From positions 11,611 to 36,551 of the forward strand of contig DBMG01000184.1 in NCBI GenBank assembly GCA_002304785.1: DNA of 24,941 nt, given 5' to 3'. The stretch is from Candidatus Accumulibacter sp. UBA704. GTDB lineage: Bacteria; Pseudomonadota; Gammaproteobacteria; Burkholderiales; Rhodocyclaceae. Positions within the stretch are counted from its first letter, which is position 1; each line of letters opens with the position of its first letter. Of the stretch, positions 1 to 9,257 are shown one piece after another. Below the pieces are notes generated by a model that did no database searches, had not been told where the DNA came from, and was given only the letters and a program-made list of their open reading frames with translations. Both the position numbers and the translations under genes were made by a program.

Positions 1-1612
1 CGCTGCGCGAGGCGGTCCAGGCGATCTTGTCTTCGCCCTTGATCAATTCGGCCAATCGGGCTTCCCCCGCCGCCTTGGCCTGTGCCTGCGCCTCCTGCGC
101 CTTCAGGTATTTCTCGATGTCGCCCTTGACCGAATCGAAAGGACGTGTGGAGGCAGGAACGTGCTCCGCGACACGCGCGGCAACCAGCGTATTCGGAGCC
201 ACCTCGACCGCTTCGGTATTCCGCTTGTTCTTGACGGAATCTTCCGAGAAAAGGGCCGTCACCACTTTTTCATTTCCCAGCGGACCCAATGCTGCCAGCA
301 TCTGCGGATCGGCATTTTTCTGCAGCCAGCCGCTCTGCTGAATCTTCAATTTGAACTTGTCGACAACCGGCTGCAGGCTATCGGACTGCTCATAAACCAT
401 ATTGTTAAAACTTTCCGCCGCTTCGGCGAACTTGCGGGTAGCTGCCTGCCGCTTCAGTTCCCCTTCGATTTCGGCGCGAACTTCGGTCAGCGGACGCTGC
501 TTCGCCGACTTGATTCCGGTAACCTTGATGATGTGATAGCCGAAGTCGGATTCGACCAGTCCGGAAATCTCGCCCTCATTCTGCGCAAATACGGCATCCT
601 CGAACGGTTTGACCATCATACCGCGACCGAAAAACCCGAGATCGCCGCCCTTTTGCGCCGAACCGGGATCTTGGGAATACTGCTTGGCCAGATCCGCGAA
701 TCTGGACGGGGCCTTCTGGAGTTCCTTCAACACTTCCTCCGCCTTGGCCTTGGCCTTGGCTTTTTCTTTTCCGGTATCGCCGTTGGTCTGGATGAGAATA
801 TGGCTGGCGCGCCGTTCCTCGGCCTGCTGGTAGCGGTCCTGATGCCCCTCGAACCATGCCTTGACCTCGGCGTCGCCCACCGTCACCTGTGGCAGCAGTG
901 CGTCAAGAGACAGAACGACGTACTCGGCCTTGACCTGTTCCGGGACCTCGAAGCGGCTCTTGTTCTCGTCGTAGAACTTCTGCACGGCTGCCATTTCGAT
1001 CTTGACCTTGTCCGCGAATTGGTCGGACGCAATCCTGAACTCGCTGAACTGGCGTTCCTCAGACTGCAGACGCAACATCGCCTCTGCTTGCGTCGAGGAC
1101 ACAAAGGCCGACGCACCGATCGTCCCGACCAGTTGCTGCAAGGTCAGATCCTGGCGCACCCTCGCCTCGAATTGCGGTTGCGACATCCCTTGAGAGCGCA
1201 GCACAGATTCATAGCGCGACATCGAAAACTTGCCGTTTTCCTGAAGGGCAGGAACATTACTGATGAAATCGCGCAGCGCCTCGTCACTCATCAGCAGACG
1301 ATTCTTGGCGGCCTCCTGAAGCAGGAGGCGTTGATCGATCAGGGAATTGAGAATACCCAGTCGCACTTCGGGTAAATTCATCATTTCCGGCTTGAACGAA
1401 GCCCCCATGGACTGACGCATCTGGTCCTGCCGCTCACGCAAGGCCTGCTCGAACTGCGGGACACTGATCTTTGAGTCTCCCACGCTGGCCAGATCCCTGC
1501 CGGCTCCGCTATTCCTGATGTAGGAATCAATCCCCCAGAAGGCGAAAGGCAGGGTAATCAATCCCAGAAAAATCTGAACAATTCGCTTGTTGTTGCGTAC
1601 GGCGTCAAACAT
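1..1612 (-). CDS. ppiD: Peptidyl-prolyl cis-trans isomerase D (periplasmic folding chaperone), 3' end cut by window edge
   Basis: PpiD is an inner-membrane-anchored periplasmic chaperone that meets proteins leaving the Sec translocon. The frame is open from ATG at 1610-1612 to the left edge, giving 537 residues without a stop; E. coli PpiD has about 620, so roughly the last 90 are missing. Visible are an N-terminal single membrane helix at about residues 10-30 (start MFDAVRNNKRIVQIF), a SurA-like N domain, and a parvulin (PPIC) domain at about 267-365 with the motifs RASHILI, GGDLGFF and FGYHIIKV. A lysine/alanine-rich stretch lies within the parvulin domain. The Shine-Dalgarno is weak (GGA about 9 nt upstream). 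A terminator separates it from the upstream tRNA-Asp, so it probably has its own promoter, which I could not place. Identity is from motif recognition and from the lon-hupB-ppiD gene order common in proteobacteria. Confidence 0.93.
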   Translation of the reverse strand, partial: MFDAVRNNKRIVQIFLGLITLPFAFWGIDSYIRNSGAGRDLASVGDSKISVPQFEQALRERQDQMRQSMGASFKPEMMNLPEVRLGILNSLIDQRLLLQEAAKNRLLMSDEALRDFISNVPALQENGKFSMSRYESVLRSQGMSQPQFEARVRQDLTLQQLVGTIGASAFVSSTQAEAMLRLQSEERQFSEFRIASDQFADKVKIEMAAVQKFYDENKSRFEVPEQVKAEYVVLSLDALLPQVTVGDAEVKAWFEGHQDRYQQAEERRASHILIQTNGDTGKEKAKAKAKAEEVLKELQKAPSRFADLAKQYSQDPGSAQKGGDLGFFGRGMMVKPFEDAVFAQNEGEISGLVESDFGYHIIKVTGIKSAKQRPLTEVRAEIEGELKRQAATRKFAEAAESFNNMVYEQSDSLQPVVDKFKLKIQQSGWLQKNADPQMLAALGPLGNEKVVTALFSEDSVKNKRNTEAVEVAPNTLVAARVAEHVPASTRPFDSVKGDIEKYLKAQEAQAQAKAAGEARLAELIKGEDKIAWTASRS

Positions 1613-1650
1613 GATGAATGTCCGCTAGATCAATTAAAGTCGATGCAATA

Positions 1651-1678
1651 ACAAAAAAGGCGAACTTGCGTTCGCCTT
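1651..1678 (-). terminator. Intrinsic terminator after tRNA-Asp
   Basis: On the minus strand a perfect 9-bp stem (AAGGCGAAC / GTTCGCCTT) closes a GCAA tetraloop and runs into TTTTTTG. It starts 8 nt beyond the encoded CCA of tRNA-Asp. It should end the hupB-tRNA transcript before ppiD. Confidence 0.88.
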
Positions 1679-1685
1679 CCGGTAA

Positions 1686-1762
1686 TGGCGGAGTGGACGG
1701 GACTCGAACCCGCGACCCCCGGCGTGACAGGCCGGTATTCTAACCAACTGAACTACCACTCC
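1686..1762 (-). tRNA. tRNA-Asp (anticodon GUC)
   Basis: Read on the minus strand this is a 77-nt cloverleaf. The acceptor is GGAGTGG/CCACTCC with discriminator G and an encoded CCA. The anticodon stem is CCGGC/GCCGG with loop CTGTCAC, giving GTC. The T loop is GGTTCGAGTCC-like. It lies 47 nt downstream of tRNA-Val and just upstream of the terminator. Confidence 0.97.
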
Positions 1763-1809
1763 ATATTTCACAGTCTTGCCATACAAACCGTATGATTTTG
1801 TTCTTCTTC

Positions 1810-1885
1810 TGGTGGGTGCTGACGGGCTCGAACCGCCGACATCCAGCTTGTAAGGCTAGCGCTCTACCAACTGAGCTAAGCACCC
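1810..1885 (-). tRNA. tRNA-Val (anticodon UAC)
   Basis: On the minus strand this is a 76-nt cloverleaf with acceptor GGGTGCT/AGCACCC, D-loop AGCTCAGTTGGTAGAGC, anticodon loop CTTACAA (TAC) and an encoded CCA. Its 5' end lies only 25 nt after the hupB stop codon with no hairpin between, so it is probably cut out of the hupB transcript. Confidence 0.97.
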
Positions 1886-1910
1886 GTACCGCGCCGAAGC
1901 ACAAAAACGA

Positions 1911-2183
1911 TTAGTTTAGCGCATCCTTGAGGTTTTTGCCAGGACGGAACTTCGGCACCTTTGCTGCCTTGATCTTGATCGAAGCGCCAGTCTGCGGATT
2001 GCGGCCGGTGCGGGCGGCCCGCTTACCGACGTAAAACGTTCCAAAACCAACCAGCGAAACCGAACCGCCCTTCTTCAGCGCTGTTTTCACGGCCGCTATC
2101 GTGGCATCCACCGCACGGCCGGCCGCGGCCTTGGAAATATCCGCAGAACTGGCAATTTGATCAATCAATTCAGATTTATTCAC
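1911..2183 (-). CDS. hupB: DNA-binding protein HU-beta
   Basis: HU is a small histone-like dimer that bends DNA and compacts the nucleoid. The 90-residue product has the usual HU length. It carries the N-terminal helical part (MNKSELIDQIA), the core GFGTFYVGKRAARTGRNP signature at about residues 46-63, and the C-terminal KAAKVPKFRPGK strand. Translation starts at a GTG (2181-2183) preceded by GAGGGG with a 5-nt gap, which fixes the start. It lies directly downstream of lon, as in many proteobacteria, but has its own promoter and is followed by two tRNAs in the same orientation. Confidence 0.97.
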   Translation of the reverse strand: MNKSELIDQIASSADISKAAAGRAVDATIAAVKTALKKGGSVSLVGFGTFYVGKRAARTGRNPQTGASIKIKAAKVPKFRPGKNLKDALN

Positions 2184-2231
2184 GTTGACCCCTCGTTATA
2201 AAGTTGAAGTACAGGAAGTCCTGCAAACGCC

Positions 2232-2261
2232 CTTATAGCAAGGCAAAAATCCTTGTGTCAA
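2232..2261 (-). promoter_or_regulatory. Sigma-70 promoter of hupB
   Basis: On the minus strand TTGACA (2261-2256) is separated by 18 nt from TATAAG (2237-2232). This is a strong match to the housekeeping consensus and lies about 50 nt upstream of the hupB GTG. The -35 is perfect and the -10 matches 5 of 6. Confidence 0.75.
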
Positions 2262-2285
2262 GCGAAAACCCGTTGATTTCCCTGA

Positions 2286-2334
2286 GCCGCAAAAAAGACA
2301 AAAGCATGCCGAAAAACCGCTTCCGGCATGCTTT
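2286..2334 (-). terminator. Intrinsic terminator after lon
   Basis: On the minus strand an 11-bp perfect stem (AAAGCATGCCG / CGGCATGCTTT, 2334-2324 and 2311-2301) with a 12-nt loop is followed by TGTCTTTTTTG. It begins 10 nt after the lon stop codon and lies upstream of the hupB promoter, so lon and hupB are separate units. Confidence 0.88.
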
Positions 2335-2343
2335 GATTACGAA

Positions 2344-4758
2344 TCAATGAGTAACGATGGATTGTGCGGACCCATTCTCGGATGCAGCCCCCACCGCAGG
2401 CGTTGCATTTTCTTCCGGCAGAGCTTCCGGCATGCGCTCCAGCGCGAGTTCAAGAACCTTGTCGATCCACTTGACCGGAATGATTTCAAGCTTGTTCTTG
2501 ATGTTTTCCGGTATTTCGGCGAGGTCGCGAACGTTCTCTTCGGGAATCAGCACGCGCTGGAGCCCGCCACGCACGGCGGCCAGCAACTTCTCCTTGAGCC
2601 CACCGATCGGCAAGACCTCCCCGCGCAAGGTAATCTCTCCGGTCATGGCCACGTCGCAGCGCACCGGAATGCCGGTCAGGACAGAAACGATCGCAGTGCA
2701 CAAGCCTATGCCCGCCGAAGGACCATCCTTGGGGATAGCGCCTTCCGGCAAGTGGATGTGAATGTCGTTCTTCTGGTAGAAGTCATCGACGATGCCGAGA
2801 GAGCGCGAACGCTTCCTGACAACCGACAGCGCGGCCTGCACCGATTCCTGCATGACCTCGCCCAGCTTGCCGGTGGTGATCGTCTTGCCTTTGCCGGGCA
2901 GCACGACCGATTCGATGGTCAGCAACTCACCGCCCACCTCCGTCCACGCCAAACCGGTCACCTGCCCGACCTGGTTCTCGCGCTCGGCAACACCGAAGTT
3001 GTAGCGCCGCACCCCGAGGAACTTGTCGAGATTGCGGGACGATACCGCAATCCGTTTCTGGCTCTTCTTGAGCAGCAGCGTCTTGACCACCTTGCGGCAG
3101 ATCTTGGAGATTTCGCGTTCCAGGCTGCGCACCCCGGCTTCGCGGGTGTAATAGCGCACGATGTCGCGCAGGGCGCTTTCCGCCACCGTCAGTTCGGTCT
3201 TCTTCAGGCCGTTCGACTTCATCTGCTTGGGCAGCAGGTAGCGGTGCGCGATGTTGATCTTCTCGTCCTCGGTGTAGCCGGACAGGCGAATCACTTCCAT
3301 GCGGTCGAGCAGCGGCGCCGGAATGTTCATCGTATTGGCCGTAGCCACGAACATTACTTCGGAAAGGTCGTACTCGACCTCAACGTAGTGATCGACGAAG
3401 GTCGAATTCTGCTCCGGATCGAGCACTTCCAGCAGGGCTGAACTCGGGTCGCCGCGGAAATCCTGGCCCATCTTGTCGACTTCGTCGAGCAGGAACAGCG
3501 GATTCTTCACACCGACCTTGGTCATGTTCTGCAGGATCTTGCCCGGCATCGAACCGATGTAGGTACGGCGGTGGCCGCGAATCTCGGCCTCGTCGCGCAC
3601 GCCTCCGAGGCTCATGCGCACGAACTTGCGCCCGGTCGCCGTGGCAATCGACTGCCCCAGCGAGGTCTTGCCAACGCCGGGAGGCCCGACCAGGCAGAGA
3701 ATCGGCGCCTTGAGCCGGTCAACGCGCTGTTGCACGGCCAGGTATTCGATGATGCGTTCCTTGACCTTCTCCAGCCCCCAGTGATCCTTGTCGAGGGTCT
3801 TCTCAGCGGCGGAAAGATCTCGGCTGATGCGCGTCTTCTTGCGCCATGGCAGGCTGATCAACGTTTCGATGAAGTTGCGCACAACAGTGGCTTCCGCCGA
3901 CATCGGCGACATCAGCTTGAGCTTCTTCAACTCGGCCTGCACCTTGGCCATGCCTTCCTTGCTCATCCCGGCATCCTTGGCCTTCTTTTCGAGCTCCTCG
4001 AAATCGGCCCCATCCTCGCCTTCGCCTAGCTCCTTCTGGATGGCCTTGACCTGTTCGTTGAGGTAGTACTCGCGCTGGCTCTTCTCCATCTGGCGCTTGA
4101 CGCGGCCGCGAATGCGCTTTTCGACCTGCAGAATGTCGATCTCGGTTTCCAGTTGCGAGAGCAACCGCTCGATACGCGAACGGATGTCGAACATCTCCAG
4201 CACTTCCTGCTTCTGCTCGAGTTTGAGCGGAAGGTGCGCGGCGATCGTATCGGCCAGACGCCCGGCTTCTTCGATGCCGGCGATCGAGGTCAGAATTTCG
4301 GGCGGAATCTTCTTGTTCAGCTTCACGTACTGGTCGAACTGCGCGATCACCGCACGACGCAACGCTTCAACCTCATGATCGACGCCTTCCTCGACATCCG
4401 CCGCGCTCGCCTGGGCAACGAACATGCCGTCGCGGGTTTCGATTCCACCGATGTGCGCCCGGCGTGTACCTTCGACGAGCACCTTGACCGTCCCGTCGGG
4501 CAATTTGAGCATCTGCAGGATATTGGCCACGCAACCGATGCCGTAGAGATCCTCGGCTTCGGGCTCATCCTTGACGGCTGATTTCTGTGCCACCAACAGG
4601 ATGCCCTTGCCGGACTCCATGGCCACTTCGAGCGCCTTGATCGACTTGGGCCGCCCGACGAACAGCGGAATCACCATGTGCGGGAAGACCACCACATCGC
4701 GCAGGGGCAGCAGCGGCAGTTCGACGGTCTCGTCGGAGGGGGAAAAATTCGTGGTCAT
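2344..4758 (-). CDS. lon: ATP-dependent protease La (LonA)
   Basis: Lon is a cytoplasmic AAA+ serine protease that unfolds and degrades damaged and regulatory proteins. The 804-residue product has the family's normal length. It has an N-terminal LON substrate-binding domain (LPLLPLRDVVVFPHM near residue 15), a helical linker, an AAA+ module with Walker A GPPGVGKT at about 357-364 and Walker B FLLDEVDKM, and a C-terminal protease domain. The protease domain shows the Ser-Lys dyad: S681 in KDGPSAG and K724 in GGLKEKLL. The chosen ATG at 4756-4758 gives the family start; its Shine-Dalgarno is poor. It follows clpX by 89 nt, and that gap holds a sigma-32-like promoter, which fits Lon's known heat-shock induction. 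Confidence 0.98.
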   Translation of the reverse strand: MTTNFSPSDETVELPLLPLRDVVVFPHMVIPLFVGRPKSIKALEVAMESGKGILLVAQKSAVKDEPEAEDLYGIGCVANILQMLKLPDGTVKVLVEGTRRAHIGGIETRDGMFVAQASAADVEEGVDHEVEALRRAVIAQFDQYVKLNKKIPPEILTSIAGIEEAGRLADTIAAHLPLKLEQKQEVLEMFDIRSRIERLLSQLETEIDILQVEKRIRGRVKRQMEKSQREYYLNEQVKAIQKELGEGEDGADFEELEKKAKDAGMSKEGMAKVQAELKKLKLMSPMSAEATVVRNFIETLISLPWRKKTRISRDLSAAEKTLDKDHWGLEKVKERIIEYLAVQQRVDRLKAPILCLVGPPGVGKTSLGQSIATATGRKFVRMSLGGVRDEAEIRGHRRTYIGSMPGKILQNMTKVGVKNPLFLLDEVDKMGQDFRGDPSSALLEVLDPEQNSTFVDHYVEVEYDLSEVMFVATANTMNIPAPLLDRMEVIRLSGYTEDEKINIAHRYLLPKQMKSNGLKKTELTVAESALRDIVRYYTREAGVRSLEREISKICRKVVKTLLLKKSQKRIAVSSRNLDKFLGVRRYNFGVAERENQVGQVTGLAWTEVGGELLTIESVVLPGKGKTITTGKLGEVMQESVQAALSVVRKRSRSLGIVDDFYQKNDIHIHLPEGAIPKDGPSAGIGLCTAIVSVLTGIPVRCDVAMTGEITLRGEVLPIGGLKEKLLAAVRGGLQRVLIPEENVRDLAEIPENIKNKLEIIPVKWIDKVLELALERMPEALPEENATPAVGAASENGSAQSIVTH

Positions 4759-4781
4759 TACTTGGGCTCTTAAGATGTGAA

Positions 4782-4802
4782 TGCCCCCTCAACTTGGGGG
4801 CA
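4782..4802 (-). other. GC hairpin in the clpX-lon gap (possible attenuator or partial terminator)
   Basis: A 7-bp perfect stem (TGCCCCC / GGGGGCA) closes a 7-nt loop. On the minus strand it is followed by ATTCACATCTT, which is not a good U tract. It could weakly terminate clpX transcripts, or it may be an incidental consequence of the overlapping promoter -10. Its right arm includes the CCCC of that -10. Confidence 0.5.
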
Positions 4803-4819
4803 CAAGAACGTATTTCAAG
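4792..4819 (-). promoter_or_regulatory. Heat-shock (sigma-32) promoter upstream of lon
   Basis: On the minus strand CTTGAAA (4819-4813) is followed after 13 nt by CCCCAAGT (4799-4792). The sigma-32 consensus is CTTGAAA-N11-16-CCCCATNT, so the -35 is perfect and the -10 matches at every defined base but one. It lies entirely between the clpX stop and the lon ATG, giving a predicted leader of about 25 nt. Confidence 0.72.
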
Positions 4820-4847
4820 CCGCAGGCCACGGCAACGGCAGCGGAAC

Positions 4848-6119
<1,272 letters not shown>

Positions 6120-6174
6120 CTTGGCTTACCTCATTTCTTGGCTCAGTCAGATTGCGAAGCAACAACCCAAAACA

Positions 6175-6813
6175 TCAGCCTGCATCGCGACTGAGCAATA
6201 CCTTGTCGATCAATCCGTATTCTGCCGCTTCCTGCGCCGAGAGGAAATTGTCGCGGTCCGTATCGCGCTCGATTCGCTCGACCGGCTGCCCGGTATGGTG
6301 AGCCATGATTTCGTTGAGTTTGGCCCGCAACGACAGGATTTCCTTGGCATGGATGGCGATGTCCGACGCCTGCCCCTGGAAGCCGCCCATCGGCTGGTGG
6401 ATCATCACGCGCGAATTCGGCAGGGCGAAACGCTTCCCCTTCGCCCCGGCCGTAAGCAGGAAAGCGCCCATCGAGCAGGCCTGCCCCAGGCACAGCGTAG
6501 ACACGTCCGGCTTGACGAATTGCATCGTGTCATAGATCGACAGCCCGGCAGAGACCGAGCCGCCCGGGGAATTGATATAGAAATGGATGTCCTTGTCGGG
6601 GTTCTCTGCTTCGAGGAAGAGAAGCTGGGCAACGACCAGATTGGCTGTCGCATCGTTGACCGGGCCGACCAGAAAGATAACGCGCTCTTTCAGCAAACGG
6701 GAATAGATGTCATACGCCCGTTCGCCGCGACCGCTCTGCTCGATGACCATCGGCACCATGCCCAGCGCCTGCGGATCCCAGCGACCTTCCGTTCCCACAC
6801 GATCAAAATTCAT
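6175..6813 (-). CDS. clpP: ClpP, proteolytic subunit of Clp protease
   Basis: ClpP forms the tetradecameric serine-protease chamber used by ClpX and ClpA. The 212-residue product shows the catalytic triad S114 (GQACSMGAF), H139 (VMIHQPMGG) and D188 (in ERDTDRDN), each offset by three from the E. coli positions. Other ClpP motifs are also present (FYINSPGGSV, AEYGLIDKVL). A short N-terminal propeptide is likely, as in E. coli. The ATG is preceded by AAGGAGAGGAG at good spacing. It lies 31 nt after tig, so tig-clpP-clpX looks like one operon. Confidence 0.98.
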   Translation of the reverse strand: MNFDRVGTEGRWDPQALGMVPMVIEQSGRGERAYDIYSRLLKERVIFLVGPVNDATANLVVAQLLFLEAENPDKDIHFYINSPGGSVSAGLSIYDTMQFVKPDVSTLCLGQACSMGAFLLTAGAKGKRFALPNSRVMIHQPMGGFQGQASDIAIHAKEILSLRAKLNEIMAHHTGQPVERIERDTDRDNFLSAQEAAEYGLIDKVLLSRDAG

Positions 6814-6844
6814 TCCGACTCCTCTCCTTCAGGATAATTCCCGA

Positions 6845-8176
6845 TCAGCCCCGATGCCCCATCAGTTCGTCGAAAGCGATGGCCTTGTCGAGAACCTTGG
6901 CGCTCGACAGCGCCCATTCTACGACATTGTCCTCGATAACCACGCCTTCGATCTCGGCCAGACGCTGCGGCTGGGCGTAGTACCAGCGGATGACTTCTTC
7001 CGGGTGCTCGTAACTCTGCGCCGCATCCTCGACCACCGACTTGATCTGCTCGGGCTTTGCATGCAATTCCTTGGTCCTGACGATCTCGGACAGCACCAGT
7101 CCAAGGCTGACGCGGCGCTTGGCCTGATCAAGGAACCACTCCCGCTGCATCGGGAAGTCTTTCATCTTCTTGCCGCTGCGCTGTTCCATATCCTGCCGCG
7201 CATTCTGTATCAGTTGGTCGATCTCGATTTCGACCAGCGCCTTCGGCACGTCGATAGGATTGGTCTTGAGCAGCGCGTCCATCACCTGGTTCTTGACGCG
7301 GCTCTTCAGGCGGCTCTTCACTTCGCGCTTGAGGTTGGTTTCGATTTCGTTGCGCATCTTTTGCGTATCGCCATCGGCAATGCCCAGCGACTTGGCGAAC
7401 TCGGCATCGATCTCGGGCAGGATCGCCTCACTCACCTGCTTGACCGTAATATCGAAAGTCACTGCCTGGCCCGCCAGATCCTTGGCATGGTAATCGGCCG
7501 GGAAGGTCATCTCGAAGGTCTTCGACTCGCCCGCCTTGAGGCCGGTAGCGGCATTCTCGAAATCGGCCAGCATGGCCCCTTCGCCGATCACGAACGGATA
7601 ATCCTTGGCCTCACCGCCCTGGAACGGCTCGCCGCCCTTCTTGCCAAGGAAGTCAACGGTCACGCGATCCCCAGTGGCCGCCACGCGATCGACCGGCTCA
7701 TAGCGCACACGCTGCTTGCGCAGAACATTCAAGGTATTTTCCAGCTCGGTAGCACCGACCTCGAGGACCGGACGCTCGATTTCCACTTCATTCAGATCGG
7801 CAACCTTGACTTCGGGATAAACTTCGAACGTAGCGGTAAATTCGAGCTGGGTTTCGCTCTCGGTCTTCTTCGGTTCGATCTTAGGCGTTCCGGCAACGCG
7901 CATCTGCTGTGCCTTCACTGCTTCCTTGAACGCCTTTTCCAGAGCCTCATTCAGAGCTTCCATATGGGCTTCGTACCCATACTGCTGCTTGATGATGTTG
8001 GCCGGCACCTTGCCCGGGCGAAAACCCGGCATCTTGACGTTCTTGCCCAGCCGCTTCAGGCGCTGATCAATTTCCTTGTCGAGGTCGGCGATGACTACCG
8101 ACAGTTCCAGAGTGCGTTCGAGTGCGCTGGGCTGCGGTGCGGCTTCGGCATTGGTGGTTGTCGCGTTGGTTTCCAT
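6845..8176 (-). CDS. tig: Trigger factor, ribosome-associated chaperone
   Basis: Trigger factor binds at the ribosome exit tunnel and shields nascent chains. The 443-residue product has the expected three parts. The N-terminal ribosome-binding domain carries the GFRPGKVP signature near residue 50. An FKBP-type PPIase domain lies at about 165-250 (GDRVTVDFLG, VIGEGAMLADFE, FPADYHA). The C-terminal helical chaperone arm runs to the end. ATG at 8174-8176 is preceded by AAGGAA. It is the first protein gene of the tig-clpP-clpX-lon block and follows tRNA-Leu on the same strand after 85 nt. Confidence 0.98.
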   Translation of the reverse strand: METNATTTNAEAAPQPSALERTLELSVVIADLDKEIDQRLKRLGKNVKMPGFRPGKVPANIIKQQYGYEAHMEALNEALEKAFKEAVKAQQMRVAGTPKIEPKKTESETQLEFTATFEVYPEVKVADLNEVEIERPVLEVGATELENTLNVLRKQRVRYEPVDRVAATGDRVTVDFLGKKGGEPFQGGEAKDYPFVIGEGAMLADFENAATGLKAGESKTFEMTFPADYHAKDLAGQAVTFDITVKQVSEAILPEIDAEFAKSLGIADGDTQKMRNEIETNLKREVKSRLKSRVKNQVMDALLKTNPIDVPKALVEIEIDQLIQNARQDMEQRSGKKMKDFPMQREWFLDQAKRRVSLGLVLSEIVRTKELHAKPEQIKSVVEDAAQSYEHPEEVIRWYYAQPQRLAEIEGVVIEDNVVEWALSSAKVLDKAIAFDELMGHRG

Positions 8177-8215
8177 TAAGAAGATTCCTTAAAGTCTCTG
8201 AAAATTTTGGCTGAG

Positions 8216-8241
8216 AAAAACGTGCGTAAAATCGTCCGCAC
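8216..8241 (-). terminator. Possible weak terminator after tRNA-Leu
   Basis: On the minus strand GTGCG (8241-8237) and CGCAC (8226-8222) can pair around a 10-nt loop and are followed by GTTTTTC. The stem is only 5 bp, so termination would be inefficient and some read-through into tig is plausible. Confidence 0.35.
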
Positions 8242-8261
8242 AGGGTATGGGTTGAAAAATA

Positions 8262-8346
8262 TGGTGCGAGAGAAGGGACTCGAACCCCCACGCCTTGCGG
8301 CGCTGGAACCTAAATCCAGTGCGTCTACCAATTCCGCCACTCTCGC
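8262..8346 (-). tRNA. tRNA-Leu (anticodon UAG)
   Basis: On the minus strand this is an 85-nt tRNA with a long variable arm (GCGCCGCAAGGCGT region). It has acceptor GCGAGAG/CTCTCGC, anticodon stem CTGGA/TCCAG with loop TTTAGGT (TAG), and an encoded CCA. The long variable arm and anticodon fit leucine. Confidence 0.97.
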
Positions 8347-8357
8347 GCTAATCGGCC

Positions 8358-8387
8358 ATTCTACCCGAGAACAACCTATACTGTCAG
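8358..8387 (-). promoter_or_regulatory. Sigma-70 promoter of tRNA-Leu
   Basis: On the minus strand CTGACA (8387-8382) lies 18 nt from TAGAAT (8363-8358). Both hexamers match 5 of 6, and the -10 ends 11 nt before the tRNA 5' end, as expected for a tRNA promoter. It sits in the 81-nt gap shared with the divergent hpnC. Confidence 0.65.
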
Positions 8388-8427
8388 CCGCCCGAAACCT
8401 GTTGCCGCTTCCCGGCATATCGTCGCA

Positions 8428-9237
8428 ATGCCTGTCGAACACTACGAAAACTTCCCCGTTGCCTCGTTCCTGCTGCCCGCAAAACTCCGCCGCCCGGTCG
8501 AGGCCATCTACCGTTTCGCGCGCGGTGCGGACGACATCGCCGACGAGGGCACAGCCAGCAATGAAGAACGCCTGCAGGGACTGGCTCGGTATAACGCAGA
8601 ACTGGACCGCATCGAACGAGGGCAACGCCCGGATTCCCCAGAATTTGGCGAGTTGGCGGCAGTCATTACCGAATGGCGACTGCCGCTTCAGCTTTTTCGC
8701 GATCTGCTCGACGCCTTCGCCCAGGACGTGGTGCAGAAGCGTTACGCAGACTACCCGGGGCTACTCGACTACTGCCGGCGCTCGGCCAACCCCGTCGGCC
8801 GCCTGCTGCTGCATATTTTCGACCGCGCTAGCGATGACAATCTGCGCCGCTCCGACTGCATCTGCTCGGCGCTGCAACTGATCAATTTCTGGCAGGATAT
8901 TGCGGTCGACTGGACCAAGGATCGTATCTATCTGCCGCTTGAGGATCTCGTTCGCTTCGGGATCGCGGAAAACCAGATCGCCGAACGGCGCTGCACGCCG
9001 GACTGGACCGCGCTGCTCGACTTCCAGATCGAACGTTCGCGGACACTGATGCTGTCCGGCGCACCGCTCGTCCACGAGTTGCCAGGCCGGCTCGGCTGGG
9101 AAATCCGCCTGACCGTGCAGGGCGGGTTGCGCATCCTGGAGCGCATCCAGCAAGCACGCGGTGACATATTCCGGCAACGCCCGGTGCTCGGTCTCGCAGA
9201 CTGGCTGCGCATGGGCGGACGTGCCCTGTTTATGTAA
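8428..9237 (+). CDS. hpnC: Hydroxysqualene synthase HpnC
   Basis: HpnC turns presqualene diphosphate into hydroxysqualene, the second step of the bacterial three-enzyme squalene route. The 269-residue product is a trans-isoprenyl diphosphate synthase of the squalene/phytoene synthase fold. It carries aspartate-rich motifs RGADDIADE (about residue 32) and NFWQDIAVDW (about 155). The start NFPVASFLLP and the order hpnC-hpnD-hpnE distinguish it from HpnD. The ATG at 8428 has no obvious Shine-Dalgarno. It heads a three-gene operon and diverges from tRNA-Leu. A TATACT at 8377-8382 could be its -10, but no -35 is seen. Confidence 0.93.
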   Translation: MPVEHYENFPVASFLLPAKLRRPVEAIYRFARGADDIADEGTASNEERLQGLARYNAELDRIERGQRPDSPEFGELAAVITEWRLPLQLFRDLLDAFAQDVVQKRYADYPGLLDYCRRSANPVGRLLLHIFDRASDDNLRRSDCICSALQLINFWQDIAVDWTKDRIYLPLEDLVRFGIAENQIAERRCTPDWTALLDFQIERSRTLMLSGAPLVHELPGRLGWEIRLTVQGGLRILERIQQARGDIFRQRPVLGLADWLRMGGRALFM

Positions 9238-9257
9238 GAATCGCGGGCTACCACTCC

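Noticed and set aside
161..1375. 404-codon open frame on the plus strand opposite ppiD
   Set aside because: It is the antisense shadow of a clear PpiD coding frame in GC-rich DNA; its translation has no recognisable domain and is rich in Leu, Arg and His.
2347..3441. 364-codon open frame on the plus strand opposite lon
   Set aside because: It is antisense to the conserved protease and AAA+ domains of Lon, with composition typical of a shadow frame and no ribosome-binding site.
6707..8179. 490-codon open frame on the plus strand opposite tig
   Set aside because: Trigger factor motifs are on the minus strand. The plus frame covers tig almost end to end and has no family similarity that I recognise.
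8262..8346. tRNA-Leu considered as an integration site for a mobile island
   Set aside because: No integrase gene, no repeated tRNA 3' end and no composition shift are seen on either side.
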